In this document: positions 24,637-33,496 of the stretch, piece by piece
Position numbering within the stretch: position 1 is the stretch's first letter
Layout: every line of letters begins with the position of its first letter
Source: Halomonas sp. M4R1S46
Lineage (GTDB): Bacteria > Pseudomonadota > Gammaproteobacteria > Pseudomonadales > Halomonadaceae
Assembly (NCBI RefSeq): GCF_025725685.1
Contig: NZ_CP107008.1
Coordinates: forward strand, 2,666,001 to 2,730,000
DNA length: 64,000 nt
Direction of reading: 5' to 3'
Program-made: the position numbers and the translations under genes
Notes under the pieces: model-generated
What the model was told of the DNA's origin: nothing
Databases searched by the model: none
The model's input: only the letters and a program-made list of their open reading frames with translations

Positions 24637-25682
24637 CCGCGCCCCGCGACACCGACCCCCGCCCCGGTCGACGCTTCACCCTGGAGGACCGCCCGGCGCC
24701 CGAACCCCCGGCCCCCGGCCAGGCCTTCGCCCCGGATCACGACAGCCGTCCCCTGAGCGTGACAGACGCGCCGGCGGGCCAGGCCGAACAGGCCATGAGC
24801 GAGAGTCTGGCCGCCCCCCGGCGTCGTCGCTGGGGCCTGCTGGCGCTGCTGGTCGCGGGGCTCGGCCTCGGCACGGCGGAGCTGGTCCTGTCCCTGCCGA
24901 CGACACTGGCCGCGGATGACTGGCTGGGGCTCGGCTGGAGCCTGGTAGGCCTGGGAGCCATCGGCGTCGGGGCCGGCGCCCTGGGACGGGAGTTGTGGCG
25001 ACTGCGCCGGCTTCGCCGGCACGAGCGACTGCGCGAGGCCCTGGCCGCCCTGCCCGAGGCCTCCCCGCGCCAGGCCATGGCCACGGCACAGGCCCTGCGC
25101 CGGCGCCTGTCCCTGGACGACGACCATCCCCACTGGCGGGGGTTTCTCGCGGCCCGGGAGGCCCATCATGACGGCGGCGACATCCAGGTCCTGCTGGCCC
25201 ATCACCTGCTCGCGCCCCGGGACCGCGAGGCCCGCCGGCTGATCTCGCGGATGAGCGGCGAGACGGCGGTGATGGTGGCGGTCAGCCCGCTGACCCTGGT
25301 GGACATGGCGCTGGTGGCCTGGCGCCACCTGGCGCTCATCGACCGGCTCTGCCGGCTCTACGGGCTCGAGCTGGGCTATGCGGCACGCCTTCGCCTGTTG
25401 CGCCAGGTGCTGCGCGACATGGCCTTCGCCGGGGCCAGCGAGATGGCCGGCGAGGCGGGCATGGAGCTGCTGTCACTGAACCTGGCCGGCCGGCTGTCGA
25501 CCCGGGCCGGCCAGGGGCTGGGGGTCGGCCTGCTCGGAGCCCGGCTGGGCCTGCGGGCCCAGCGGCTGACCCGCCCCCTGGCCTTCGCCGAGGCGGACCG
25601 GCCGCGGCTCGCCGACCTGCGCCGGGAGCTGTGGGGCCGGCTGCGCCGCCTCGAGACCCCGCCGGAGCGGTCCGGAGCTTGA
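24633..25682 (+). CDS. ycjF: YcjF-like membrane protein (DUF697)
   Basis: A 349-residue inner-membrane protein. A long polar, proline-rich N-terminus (FTLEDRPAPEPPAPGQAFAP) precedes two helices (LLALLVAGLGLGTAELVL and LGWSLVGLGAIGVGAGALG), and the C-terminal DUF697 region contains SPLTLVDMALVAWRHLALID and GRLSTRAGQGLGVGLLGARLGL. The ATGA overlap with ycjX and the matching E. coli gene pair support the call and imply coupled translation. Cellular role unknown; presumed envelope-stress partner of YcjX. Confidence 0.92.
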   Translation: MTAPRDTDPRPGRRFTLEDRPAPEPPAPGQAFAPDHDSRPLSVTDAPAGQAEQAMSESLAAPRRRRWGLLALLVAGLGLGTAELVLSLPTTLAADDWLGLGWSLVGLGAIGVGAGALGRELWRLRRLRRHERLREALAALPEASPRQAMATAQALRRRLSLDDDHPHWRGFLAAREAHHDGGDIQVLLAHHLLAPRDREARRLISRMSGETAVMVAVSPLTLVDMALVAWRHLALIDRLCRLYGLELGYAARLRLLRQVLRDMAFAGASEMAGEAGMELLSLNLAGRLSTRAGQGLGVGLLGARLGLRAQRLTRPLAFAEADRPRLADLRRELWGRLRRLETPPERSGA

Positions 25683-25755
25683 TGCAGGTCACCACGGCGA
25701 GGCCAAGGACGGCTAGGCTGGAGGATACCCCAACCGACACGCAAGGAGCTTCCCC

Positions 25756-26196
25756 ATGTTCCAGTCCATCCTCGTCCCCATCGACGGCTCGGAACACTCG
25801 CGCCTGGCCCTCTGTGTGGCCTGCAAGCTGGCCCGCCAGGAAGACGGCCAACTCGTCCTGCTGCACGTTCCCGAGGCCCTGGAGCACGAACCCCTGCTGG
25901 TGTGGGGGCTCGGCGCGGTGCCCATGGAGGCTACCCTCGAGAAGCGCGAGACGGTCGGCCGGGAGCTGCTCGACAAGGCCAGCGAGGAGGCCCAGGCGCT
26001 GGGCGTCAAGGACGTCGAGACGGTGATCGGCAAGGGCAATCCCGCCCTGAACATCCTCGATCAGGCCAGGCAGCGCGGGGTGGATGCCATCGTCATGGGC
26101 AGCCGCGGGCTCGGCGACTTCAAGGGCCTGGTGGTGGGCAGCGTCTCCCACAAGGTCAGCCATGGCGCCGAGTGCCGCGTGATCACCATCCACTGA
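25756..26196 (+). CDS. Universal stress protein (UspA family), copy 1
   Basis: A 146-residue single-domain Usp. The start FQSILVPIDGSEHS holds the conserved aspartate, and the ATP-binding GSRGLGDFKGLVVGSVSHKVSH (residues 115-136; G-2x-G-9x-G-S/T type) is intact, so ATP binding is likely. An AAGGAG precedes the ATG. The next gene is a clear paralogue. Confidence 0.95.
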   Translation: MFQSILVPIDGSEHSRLALCVACKLARQEDGQLVLLHVPEALEHEPLLVWGLGAVPMEATLEKRETVGRELLDKASEEAQALGVKDVETVIGKGNPALNILDQARQRGVDAIVMGSRGLGDFKGLVVGSVSHKVSHGAECRVITIH

Positions 26197-26212
26197 GCCC
26201 CGCTCGTCACGG

Positions 26213-26243
26213 CCTGGTGACCCCGCCGGCCGCAGTCACCAGG
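26213..26243 (+). terminator. Hairpin between the two Usp genes
   Basis: CCTGGTGAC (26213-26221) and GTCACCAGG (26235-26243) form a 9-bp stem. It may attenuate read-through or protect the first transcript; there is no T-run. Confidence 0.45.
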
Positions 26244-26283
26244 CTGAGGTGGCGGGTGTCCCCGTGCCAAGGAGGTGTCTGCC

Positions 26284-26724
26284 ATGTTCCGCTCCATCCT
26301 GGTCCCCATCGATGGCTCCCCCCACGCGCGCAAGGCCCTCTCGCTGGCCTGCCAGCTGGCACGCCACCAGGAGGTCTTCCTGCTGCTGCTGCACATCCCC
26401 GAGGCCCTGCCCCACAACCCGCCGCTGGTCTGGGGCGTGGGGACCCAGGCGGTCGAGGCCTCGCGGGAGGAGCGGTCCCGCCAGGCGCAGCAGATGGTCG
26501 AGAAGGCCGCCGAGGAGGCACGCGACCTGGGTGCGCCCCATGTCGAGATGCTGATCCGTCAGGGCGACCCCACCCGCACTATCCTCGAGGTGGCCAAGGA
26601 CCGGGACGTCGATGCCATCCTCATGGGCAGCCGCGGGCTGAGTGACCTGCGCGGGTTGCTCACCGGCAGCGTCTCCCACAAGGTCAGCCATGCCGCCGAG
26701 TGCAGCGTGATCACCGTGCACTGA
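26284..26724 (+). CDS. Universal stress protein (UspA family), copy 2
   Basis: A 146-residue Usp closely resembling its neighbour: FRSILVPIDGSPHARKALS at the start and GSRGLSDLRGLLTGSVSHKVSH at the ATP loop. The ATG at 26284 has a perfect AAGGAGG (26269-26275); an in-frame GTG at 26275 overlaps that site and is unlikely to start. Tandem duplication of the gene at 25756, with both copies intact. Confidence 0.95.
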   Translation: MFRSILVPIDGSPHARKALSLACQLARHQEVFLLLLHIPEALPHNPPLVWGVGTQAVEASREERSRQAQQMVEKAAEEARDLGAPHVEMLIRQGDPTRTILEVAKDRDVDAILMGSRGLSDLRGLLTGSVSHKVSHAAECSVITVH

Positions 26725-26735
26725 GTGCCCTGGCG

Positions 26736-27923
26736 CTATGACGAGACATCGTGCCGGGCCAGCGCCGCCATGACGTCATGGCAGGCCCCCATGGTGTGGT
26801 AGTCGACCTTCCCCGCGGGGCTCTTCACGTCGGAGTAGCGCCGGTTGTCCGGGGTCAGGATGCGGTACCAGCCGCCATGACGATGGTCGATCAGGTGGCG
26901 CCAGCTGTAGTCCCAGAGCCGTTCGTACCAGCGCCAGTAGACGACCCGGCCGGTCCGTGCGCCGAGCAGCGCCGCCGCCGCCAGGCTCTCGGCCTGCACC
27001 CAGAAGTACTTGTCGCCGTCGCAGACCCGCTCCGCCGGATCCAGGCCGTAGACCAGGCCGCCATGCTCGCGGTCCCAGCCCGCGGTCACGCCGGACAGGA
27101 AGAGCCGCTCGGCGGTGGGCACCAGCCAGGCCTCGGGCCGGTGGCGATCGAGCATCACCAGCAGCTTGGCCCACTCGGTCTGGTGCCCGACCTGGTAGCC
27201 CCAGGGGCGGAAGAGGTGCGCCGGGTCGTCGCGGTTGTAGTCCCAGTCGGGCCGCCACTGGGTATCGTAGTGCTCCCAGATCCAGCCATGGGGATGGTCG
27301 CGATTGGTCGCCATGATGGCCCGGGCGATGGCCATCGCCTGGTCGAGAAAGTCGCTGTCGCCGGTGGCCTCATAGGCGGCGAGCAGCGCCTCGCAGCCGT
27401 GCATGTTGGCGTTCTGGCCGCGGTACTCGGCGAGTCGCCAGTGCCGGTCGGCCTCGTCGGCGAAGCGCTGCCAGCGCGGCTCCCAGAAGCGTTTCTGCAG
27501 CAGGCGATGGGTGGCATAGAGCCCCTCCCCGGCCGAGGCGATGCCGGCCCGCAGCGCCTCGGCATAGGCCAGCAGCACGAAGGCCAGCCCATAGCAGTGA
27601 TGGGTGTCGTCCTCGACCACCCCGCCGTCCAGGGTCCAGGCATAGCCCTGGGTGGCGGTCTGGAAGTGGGCCCGCTCGAGGAAGGCCAGCCCGTGGCGGG
27701 CCCAGTGGCGATACTCCTCGCCACCACCGTGGCGGGCGAAGCGGGCATAGATGACCACGTAGCGGGCGCTGGAGACCAGGTGACGATGGTGGCGGTCGAG
27801 GATCTCGCCGTCGTCGAGCAGGTAGTGGAAGAAGCCGCCATGCGGGTCGATGGCCCGCGGGTGGTAGAAGGCCATCGTGCGGCGGACCTGGGCGTCGAGG
27901 AAGGCGGGGTCGTAGACGTTCAT
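26736..27923 (-). CDS. AGE-family sugar epimerase/isomerase (mannose isomerase-like)
   Basis: A 395-residue (alpha/alpha)6-barrel enzyme of the N-acylglucosamine 2-epimerase superfamily. Catalytic-type histidines are in NANMHGCEALLAAYEATGD (about residue 174), GYQVGHQTEWAKLL (about 245) and DYHTMGACHD (about 376), and the early arginine in SSARYV is present. The spread of motifs fits bacterial D-mannose isomerase/YihS-like enzymes better than RnBP. GGAGG precedes the ATG. The neighbouring HAD phosphatase and nag genes suggest a sugar-metabolism context, but the substrate is not proven. Confidence 0.88.
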   Translation of the reverse strand: MNVYDPAFLDAQVRRTMAFYHPRAIDPHGGFFHYLLDDGEILDRHHRHLVSSARYVVIYARFARHGGGEEYRHWARHGLAFLERAHFQTATQGYAWTLDGGVVEDDTHHCYGLAFVLLAYAEALRAGIASAGEGLYATHRLLQKRFWEPRWQRFADEADRHWRLAEYRGQNANMHGCEALLAAYEATGDSDFLDQAMAIARAIMATNRDHPHGWIWEHYDTQWRPDWDYNRDDPAHLFRPWGYQVGHQTEWAKLLVMLDRHRPEAWLVPTAERLFLSGVTAGWDREHGGLVYGLDPAERVCDGDKYFWVQAESLAAAALLGARTGRVVYWRWYERLWDYSWRHLIDHRHGGWYRILTPDNRRYSDVKSPAGKVDYHTMGACHDVMAALARHDVSS

Positions 27924-28116
27924 CGGGCCTCCGAGGGTCGGGGAAACTCCCAGCCTACGCCACCGGCCGGGCCCGGGAATATGCCGGGACGTTGCGAAGT
28001 GTTACCCGGCCATGGGGCGGGTCACGGCAGGGCCCGGGTCACCGGCAGTCCGCCCCGCGTGGCCCCAGCATGGCGAGGCCACCCGCGCCGGACGGTACCC
28101 TCAAGGTGGCAAGGGA

Positions 28117-28914
28117 TCAGAGCGCGAAGCGCTCGGCCAGGAGCCGGGCCACCGCGGCCTGGTCGTGATGGCCGATCCGCCGGGCCCCGGGGACGGCGTG
28201 ATCCAGGGCCGGGTGGCCGTTGGCGGTGATGTGGGCCTCTCCCGCCAGGGCCAGCATCTCGGTGTCGTTGAGGTTGTCGCCGAAGGCCAGGCAACGCTCG
28301 GCCGGCACGTCGAGCCGCGCCAGCAGCGCCTCCAGGGCCGTACCCTTGTTGACCCCGGCGGCCATCAGCTCCAAGGAGTTGTCCGTGGAATAGGTGATAT
28401 GCAGGGTCTCCCCCGCCAGCCGGCGGGCCTCGGCCTCCAGTCCGTCCAGGGTCTCGGGATCCCCGATATACAGCACCTTGCCCACCCGCTCGCCGTCCAG
28501 GGACGCCGGCGGCACGACCCGGTAGCCGAAGCCGGTATGGGCGTGCAGGGCCAGCAGCTCGGGTGCCTCGGCGTCGATCACCCACTCGTGGTCGTGGTAG
28601 AGGTTGAGCCGCACGCCGGCGGGCCGGGGCAGCGCGATCAGCGTGCGGGCCAGCGCGGCGGGCAGGTGGCGGGCGGCCACCAGGGTGCCGTCGGGTTCAT
28701 GGGTATAGGCGCCGTTGGTGCTGACGAGATGGGCCGCGATACCGAGGCGGTCGCGAAACGCCAGCATGTCGCGGTAGTGGCGCCCCGAGGCCAGGGCGAT
28801 ATGGTGGCCCCGGGCCGCCAGGGCCCGCAGGGTCTCGACGGTGACGTCCGCCAGGGCGTGGTCCGCCCCGAGCAGGGTGCCGTCGAGGTCGGTGGCGATG
28901 AGGTGTGGCCCCAT
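28117..28914 (-). CDS. Cof-type HAD-superfamily phosphatase
   Basis: A 265-residue HAD IIB phosphatase. Motif I DLDGTLL gives D9 and D11; motif II is ASGRHY; motif III and IV are seen as NKGTALEALL and FGDNLNDTEML. The IIB cap lies between about residues 85 and 185. Such enzymes dephosphorylate sugar phosphates, FMN or PLP; the proximity of AGE and nag genes hints at sugar phosphates. About 190 bp separate it from the AGE gene, in which I see nothing definite. Confidence 0.93.
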   Translation of the reverse strand: MGPHLIATDLDGTLLGADHALADVTVETLRALAARGHHIALASGRHYRDMLAFRDRLGIAAHLVSTNGAYTHEPDGTLVAARHLPAALARTLIALPRPAGVRLNLYHDHEWVIDAEAPELLALHAHTGFGYRVVPPASLDGERVGKVLYIGDPETLDGLEAEARRLAGETLHITYSTDNSLELMAAGVNKGTALEALLARLDVPAERCLAFGDNLNDTEMLALAGEAHITANGHPALDHAVPGARRIGHHDQAAVARLLAERFAL

Positions 28915-29264
28915 GGGCCCTCCGTGCGGGAAGCGTATGTGCTCCCAGTCTACCGCTTCGCCCGGGCGGACTCATCCACCCGGGCGAGGCATCCAGGGCA
29001 ATCTCAGTTCGGCATGTCGAGGGGCGCCGGGGACAGGTCGAAGGGGGGCCTACGCCAGGGGTGAGGAGCACTGCTCCGAACGGGCTGGCCAGGGATGGCC
29101 AGCACCGGTCCTGCAAGCGGAGCAGGATGCGAGAGCGCCGCAGGGCGTCGGTAGCGCCCAGGGAGGGGTTCACAGCGCCCCCTCGTCGGTCCGGCGCCCC
29201 GGGACCTGTCGACGGATCAGCCCCGAGCGAAAACACGAACTACAGTAGCCCGGGGGGGATGACG
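28915..29264. other. Intergenic region between the HAD gene and nagE
   Basis: A 350-bp gap whose main content is copy 2 of the structured repeat (29024-29215). The last 50 bp before the nagE stop carry no hairpin-plus-T-run, so a nagE terminator is not obvious unless the repeat itself serves. Confidence 0.7.
29024..29215 (+). repeat. Structured interspersed repeat, copy 2
   Basis: About 192 bp, strongly similar to 97-276: the blocks around GAGGAGCACTGCTCCGAACG and GAGAGCGCCGCAGGG are shared almost base for base. The ends pair as CCGGGGACAGGTC (29027-29039) with GACCTGTCGACGG (29203-29215). Where copy 1 has GACAGGCC/GGCCTGTC, copy 2 has GACAGGTC/GACCTGTC, a compensated change. The internal hairpin GCTGGCCA/TGGCCAGC is kept with a different loop. 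It sits at the 3-prime side of nagE (minus strand). Confidence 0.85.
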
Positions 29265-30962
29265 TCAGGCCTTGGCCAGGCCCGCCGCGAGGGCGCCCGC
29301 CTGGGGCCCGACCACCAGGTGGTGGACGCCGCGGCCCAGCTCCTGGATCCCCTGGCAGCCCAGCGCCGCCAGGGCCGCGCCATCCAGTCGAGCCTCGTCG
29401 GCCAGCTCGACGCGCAACCGACTGTGGGCCAGGGCCTCCAGGCGACGCAGGTTGTCCGCCCCGCCCAGCGCCTCGAGCCAACGGCCGACCCGCTCGGCAT
29501 CCGGCACTGGTACCGGCTCGGCGCCGACGGCCGTTTCGGCAGCGTCGCCCGGCGAAGCGTCGCTCGGCTCGGTCACGCCCTCGGCGGTCACGGCGGCGCG
29601 GATCTCGTCGGCCACGCCATCGGCGATGGGACCGAGGATCACCTGCAGACCACCACCGCTCAGGCGCAGGATGCCGCGGGCCCCGAGGGCCTTGAGGGCG
29701 GGCTCGTCGATGACGGTGGCATCCTCCAGCACCAGGCGCAGCCGGGTGGTGCAGGCGCCGACGCTGGCCAGGTTGGCCGCCCCGCCCAGGGCGGCGACGA
29801 AGGCCGGCCCCCGCTCGCCAGAAGGCTGGGGCGTCGCCTCGGCGGCCTCGCTCGCCGGCTCGCGGCCCGGGGTCGGCAGGTCGAAGCGCGTGATGGCCCA
29901 GCGGAAGAGGCCATAGTAGACGACGGCGTAGGCCAGGCCCACCGGGATCATTCGCCAGCCGTGGGTCGAGAGCCCGTAGGACAGGGCGTAGTCGAAGGCC
30001 CCGGCGGAGAAGGTGAAGCCCAGCTTGACGTCGAGCCAGTGCATCAGCGCCATGGACACCCCAGTGAGCAGCGCATGCAGCAGGTAGAGCAGCGGCGCCA
30101 GGAACATGAAGGTGAACTCGATGGGCTCGGTCACCCCGGTGAGGAAGGCGGTCAGCGCCAGCGACAGCAGCAGGCCGCCCACGCTGGCGCGCCGCCCCCG
30201 GGGCGCGGCGTGGTACATGGCCAGGGCCGCCGCCGGCAGGCCGAACATCATCACCGGGAAGAAGCCGGTCATGAAGCTTCCCGCCGTGGGGTCGCCGGCG
30301 AAGAAGCGGTTGAGATCCCCGCTGGCCCCCTCGAAGCTGCCGAACACGAACCACACCAGGCTGTTGAGCACGTGATGCAGCCCGGTGACGATCAGCAGGC
30401 GGTTCAGCGCGCCATAGACGAAGAGCCCCAGCTCGCCGGCATCGATCAGCCACTGGCCCAGGGCGTCGATGCCCTGCTGCACCGGCGGCCAGGCCAGGCC
30501 GAAGACCACTCCCAGCATCACCGCGGCCAGCCCGGTGGCGATGGGCACGAAGCGCCGGCCGCCGAAGAAGGCCAGGTAGTCGGGCAGCGCGATGGCCTTG
30601 TAGCGGTTGTAGAGCAGGCCCGCCACGCTGCCGATGATGATCCCGGCCAGCACCCCCATGTCGATCTCGGGGTTGAGGGAGGCCAGCACCGCCTCCAGCA
30701 CCAGGTAGCCGATCACCCCGGCGAGCCCGGCGGCGCCGTTGTTGTCGTCGGCGAAGCCCACCGCCACGCCGATGGCGAAGATCAGCGCCAGGTTGGCGAA
30801 GATGGCGTTGCCCGCCTCGGCGATGAAGGGCACGTCGAGCAGGTCCGGCTGGCCCAGGCGCAGCAGCAGGCCGGCGACCGGCAGCACGGCGATGGGCAGC
30901 ATCAGGGAGCGGCCGAGATGTTGCAGGCCGGCCATGAGTCGGGAACCGAGGGTGGTGCTCAT
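29265..30962 (-). CDS. nagE: PTS N-acetylglucosamine EIIC-EIIB permease with a second, degenerate EIIB domain
   Basis: A 565-residue inner-membrane sugar transporter. EIIC fills residues 1-370 (LPIAVLPVAGLLLRLGQPD, then the substrate-loop GVTEPIEFTFMFLAPLLY). EIIB starts near 390 with the phosphorylated C404 in GACTTRLRL. A second EIIB-like domain follows from about 495 (NLRRLEALAHSRLRVEL), in which the cysteine position is alanine (A512), so it cannot carry phosphate. The EIIA, HPr and EI functions are in the overlapping upstream gene. GlcNAc specificity is inferred from the adjacent nagA and deaminase. Its ATG overlaps the nagF stop by four bases. Confidence 0.93.
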   Translation of the reverse strand: MSTTLGSRLMAGLQHLGRSLMLPIAVLPVAGLLLRLGQPDLLDVPFIAEAGNAIFANLALIFAIGVAVGFADDNNGAAGLAGVIGYLVLEAVLASLNPEIDMGVLAGIIIGSVAGLLYNRYKAIALPDYLAFFGGRRFVPIATGLAAVMLGVVFGLAWPPVQQGIDALGQWLIDAGELGLFVYGALNRLLIVTGLHHVLNSLVWFVFGSFEGASGDLNRFFAGDPTAGSFMTGFFPVMMFGLPAAALAMYHAAPRGRRASVGGLLLSLALTAFLTGVTEPIEFTFMFLAPLLYLLHALLTGVSMALMHWLDVKLGFTFSAGAFDYALSYGLSTHGWRMIPVGLAYAVVYYGLFRWAITRFDLPTPGREPASEAAEATPQPSGERGPAFVAALGGAANLASVGACTTRLRLVLEDATVIDEPALKALGARGILRLSGGGLQVILGPIADGVADEIRAAVTAEGVTEPSDASPGDAAETAVGAEPVPVPDAERVGRWLEALGGADNLRRLEALAHSRLRVELADEARLDGAALAALGCQGIQELGRGVHHLVVGPQAGALAAGLAKA

Positions 30963-33496
30963 GAGGGCATCCTCTCGCAGGGTGTCGTTGGGATGGTGGC
31001 GTCCGTGGCGAACCAGGCCGTCAGGCGCTGGCGCACCGCCGCGGCGTCGTCGAGCGCCAGCAGCTCGGGGAGCGTCTCGGCCAATGCGGCGGCGTCCAGG
31101 CGGCGCAGGGCGGCCTTGAGCGACGGCACCCGGGCCGGCTCCACGGAGAGCTCGTCGACGCCCAGGGCCACCAGCAGCGGGCCCGCCAGGTCATCGCCGG
31201 CGGCGGCACCGCAGACGCCCACCGGACAGGCCCCGGCGGCCCCTTCCACGGTGGCCTTGATCAGCGCCAGCACGGCGGGATGGAGGACGTCGGCCCGCGC
31301 CGCCAGGCGTGGCTCCTCGCGGTCCATGGCCAGGGTGTACTGGGTGAGATCGTTGGTGCCGATGGACAGGAAGTCGGCCTCGACGGCCAGCCGCCGGGCG
31401 CCGAGGGCCGCGCTCGGCACCTCGATCATGGCGCCCAGTGCCGGCAGCCGGGTCAGGCCCAGGGACTCGGCCAGGCCCTCGAGGCGGCCACGCACCCAGG
31501 CAAGCTCCCCGGCATCGGCGATCATCGGCACCATGATGCGCAGCCGTTCGGGGGCGGAGACCCGCAGCAGGGCGCGCAGCTGGGTATCGAGCAGCTCGGG
31601 ATGGCTCTGCCACAGGCGCGCCCCGCGCACGCCGAGGGCGGGGTTGGGGACCGCCTGCAGGCGCAGGTAGGGCAGCTGCTTGTCGGCGCCGATATCCAGG
31701 GTGCGGATGATCACCGGCTTGCCGGCGAGGGCGTCCACCGCGGTCTGGTACTCGCGATGCTGGTCCTCCTCGTCGGGGGCGGCCTCGCGGGCGAGGAACA
31801 AGAACTCGCTGCGCATCAGGCCGATGCCGTCGGCGCCGGCCTCGGCGGCCAGCCGGGCCTCGTCGGCGGAGCCGATGTTGGCCCCCACCTCCACCTCGCG
31901 GCCGTCCCGGGTGACGGCGGGGGCATGGGCGGCCTCCCGCTCCCGGGCCTCGCGACCGGCGCGCTCGGCGACGGCCGCCTCGACCTGGGCCAGGCGCGCG
32001 GCATCGGGGGCCGGCTCCAGCACGCCGGCCGCGGCGTCGAGTACCGCACGCTCGCCGGCCAGCCCCATCAGGGCCTCCCCCATGGCCACCAGGCAGGGAA
32101 TCCCGCGGGCCCGGGCCAGGATCGCCACGTGGGAGGTGGTGCCTCCCGCGGCGAGGCAGAGCCCCGCCGGGGCTCGGGCGGCGAGGGACACGAACTGCGA
32201 GGGCGTCAGGTCGTCGGCGAGCAGGATGGCGCCCTCGGGGAGGTCGGCGCCCTCCTCCGCGGCTTCGGCGAACTCGGCCATCACCCGGCGCTGCAGGTCG
32301 CGCAGGTCGGCGACCCGCCCGGCGAGCAGCGCATTGCCGCTGGCGGCCAGCCGCGCGGCCTCGTCGTCCAGGGCCTCACGCCAGGCCTGGCCGGGACTGC
32401 GGCCGGCCGCCAGGCGCGCCCCGGCGGCGTCGCGCAGGTCGGGGTCCGCCAACCAGGCCTGGTGGGCGGCGAAGACTTCCGCCTCGGCGTCCTGGCCGGC
32501 CGCCTCGGCCGCCCGCCGGGCAGCCTCCAGATGGTCGGCGACCCGGGCCAGGGCGCGGTCGAGCCGCGGCGCCTCCACCTCGGCTCCCGCCCCGTCCCGG
32601 GGCACCCGGGGCAAAGACGCCGTCACGGGCACCAGGGGGCCGACCGCCAGGCCGGCGCTCGCCACCAGGCCGGCGAGCTGGCCCTCCCCTGCCACCGGGG
32701 GCGGTGCCGCCGGCGCGGGGGCCGACGCCTCCCGCTCCGGGGTGGTCAGCAGGGCCTCGACCGCGTCCAGCGCCGCCTCGGCGGCGTCGCCCCGGGCCTG
32801 CAGGGTCAGGCGGTCGCCCTCGCAGAGCCCCAGATTCATCAGCGCGCTCAGGCTGTCGGCATCGGCGCGGCCGGCGGCGGAGGTCACCGTCAGGGTCACC
32901 GCCCGGTCGCGGGCGATGGCGCGCAGCCGGGCCGCCGGGCGCGCATGCAGGCCGGCGGCCAGCGCCAGGCGCACCTCCCGGGAGCGGTCCGGCCCCTCGG
33001 CCGCGGCCGGCGTCGGGCGCCCTTCCTCGGCCACCAGGGTCAGCAGCGGCTCGCCCCGTGCCACCCGGGCGCCGGCGGCCAGGCTTGCCGGCGCCAGGCG
33101 AAAGCCGGAGGAGGCCGTGACCACCAGGGGGGTAATCAAGGCCGTGGCCCGACGGGCCAGGAGGTCCGGATCGAAGCGGCACAACGGCTGGCCGGTGGTC
33201 ACCCGGTCGCCGGTCGCCACCCAGAGCTCGATCCCCTCGCCGTCCAGCGCCACGGTGTCGAGGCCCAGGTGCAGCAACAGCTCGACGCCCTCGGCGGTGC
33301 GCAGGGTCAGGGCATGGCGGGTGCGGGCACACTGCACCACCTCGCCATCGCAGGGGGCATGCAGGGTGTCGCCCAGGGGATCCAGGGCGATGCCCTCGCC
33401 CAGGGTCCGCTCGGCGAAGACGGGGTCTGGCACCTCGGCCAGGGGCAGCACGACGCCCTCGACCGGCGCCAGCAATGTCAGGGAAGGGGTAGGCAT
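30959..33496 (-). CDS. nagF: PTS multiphosphoryl-transfer protein EIIA-HPr-EI
   Basis: An 845-residue soluble phosphorelay protein. EIIA (glucose type) covers residues 1-150 with the active H76 in LLLHLGLDTV. HPr covers about 172-255 with H184 in AGLHARPAAR. EI covers about 275-830 with H456 in GGTTSHVAIL, the GIGLMRSEFLF block and the PEP-site cysteine in GVCGAAAGD. One chain therefore passes phosphate from PEP to the NagE cysteine. The start at 33496 follows GGAG by six bases; the in-frame ATG 15 bases upstream lies over that site. It overlaps nagE (ATGA) and forms nagFE, downstream of nagR-nagA-nagB-II but separated from it by 333 bp. Confidence 0.95.
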   Translation of the reverse strand: MPTPSLTLLAPVEGVVLPLAEVPDPVFAERTLGEGIALDPLGDTLHAPCDGEVVQCARTRHALTLRTAEGVELLLHLGLDTVALDGEGIELWVATGDRVTTGQPLCRFDPDLLARRATALITPLVVTASSGFRLAPASLAAGARVARGEPLLTLVAEEGRPTPAAAEGPDRSREVRLALAAGLHARPAARLRAIARDRAVTLTVTSAAGRADADSLSALMNLGLCEGDRLTLQARGDAAEAALDAVEALLTTPEREASAPAPAAPPPVAGEGQLAGLVASAGLAVGPLVPVTASLPRVPRDGAGAEVEAPRLDRALARVADHLEAARRAAEAAGQDAEAEVFAAHQAWLADPDLRDAAGARLAAGRSPGQAWREALDDEAARLAASGNALLAGRVADLRDLQRRVMAEFAEAAEEGADLPEGAILLADDLTPSQFVSLAARAPAGLCLAAGGTTSHVAILARARGIPCLVAMGEALMGLAGERAVLDAAAGVLEPAPDAARLAQVEAAVAERAGREAREREAAHAPAVTRDGREVEVGANIGSADEARLAAEAGADGIGLMRSEFLFLAREAAPDEEDQHREYQTAVDALAGKPVIIRTLDIGADKQLPYLRLQAVPNPALGVRGARLWQSHPELLDTQLRALLRVSAPERLRIMVPMIADAGELAWVRGRLEGLAESLGLTRLPALGAMIEVPSAALGARRLAVEADFLSIGTNDLTQYTLAMDREEPRLAARADVLHPAVLALIKATVEGAAGACPVGVCGAAAGDDLAGPLLVALGVDELSVEPARVPSLKAALRRLDAAALAETLPELLALDDAAAVRQRLTAWFATDATIPTTPCERMPS

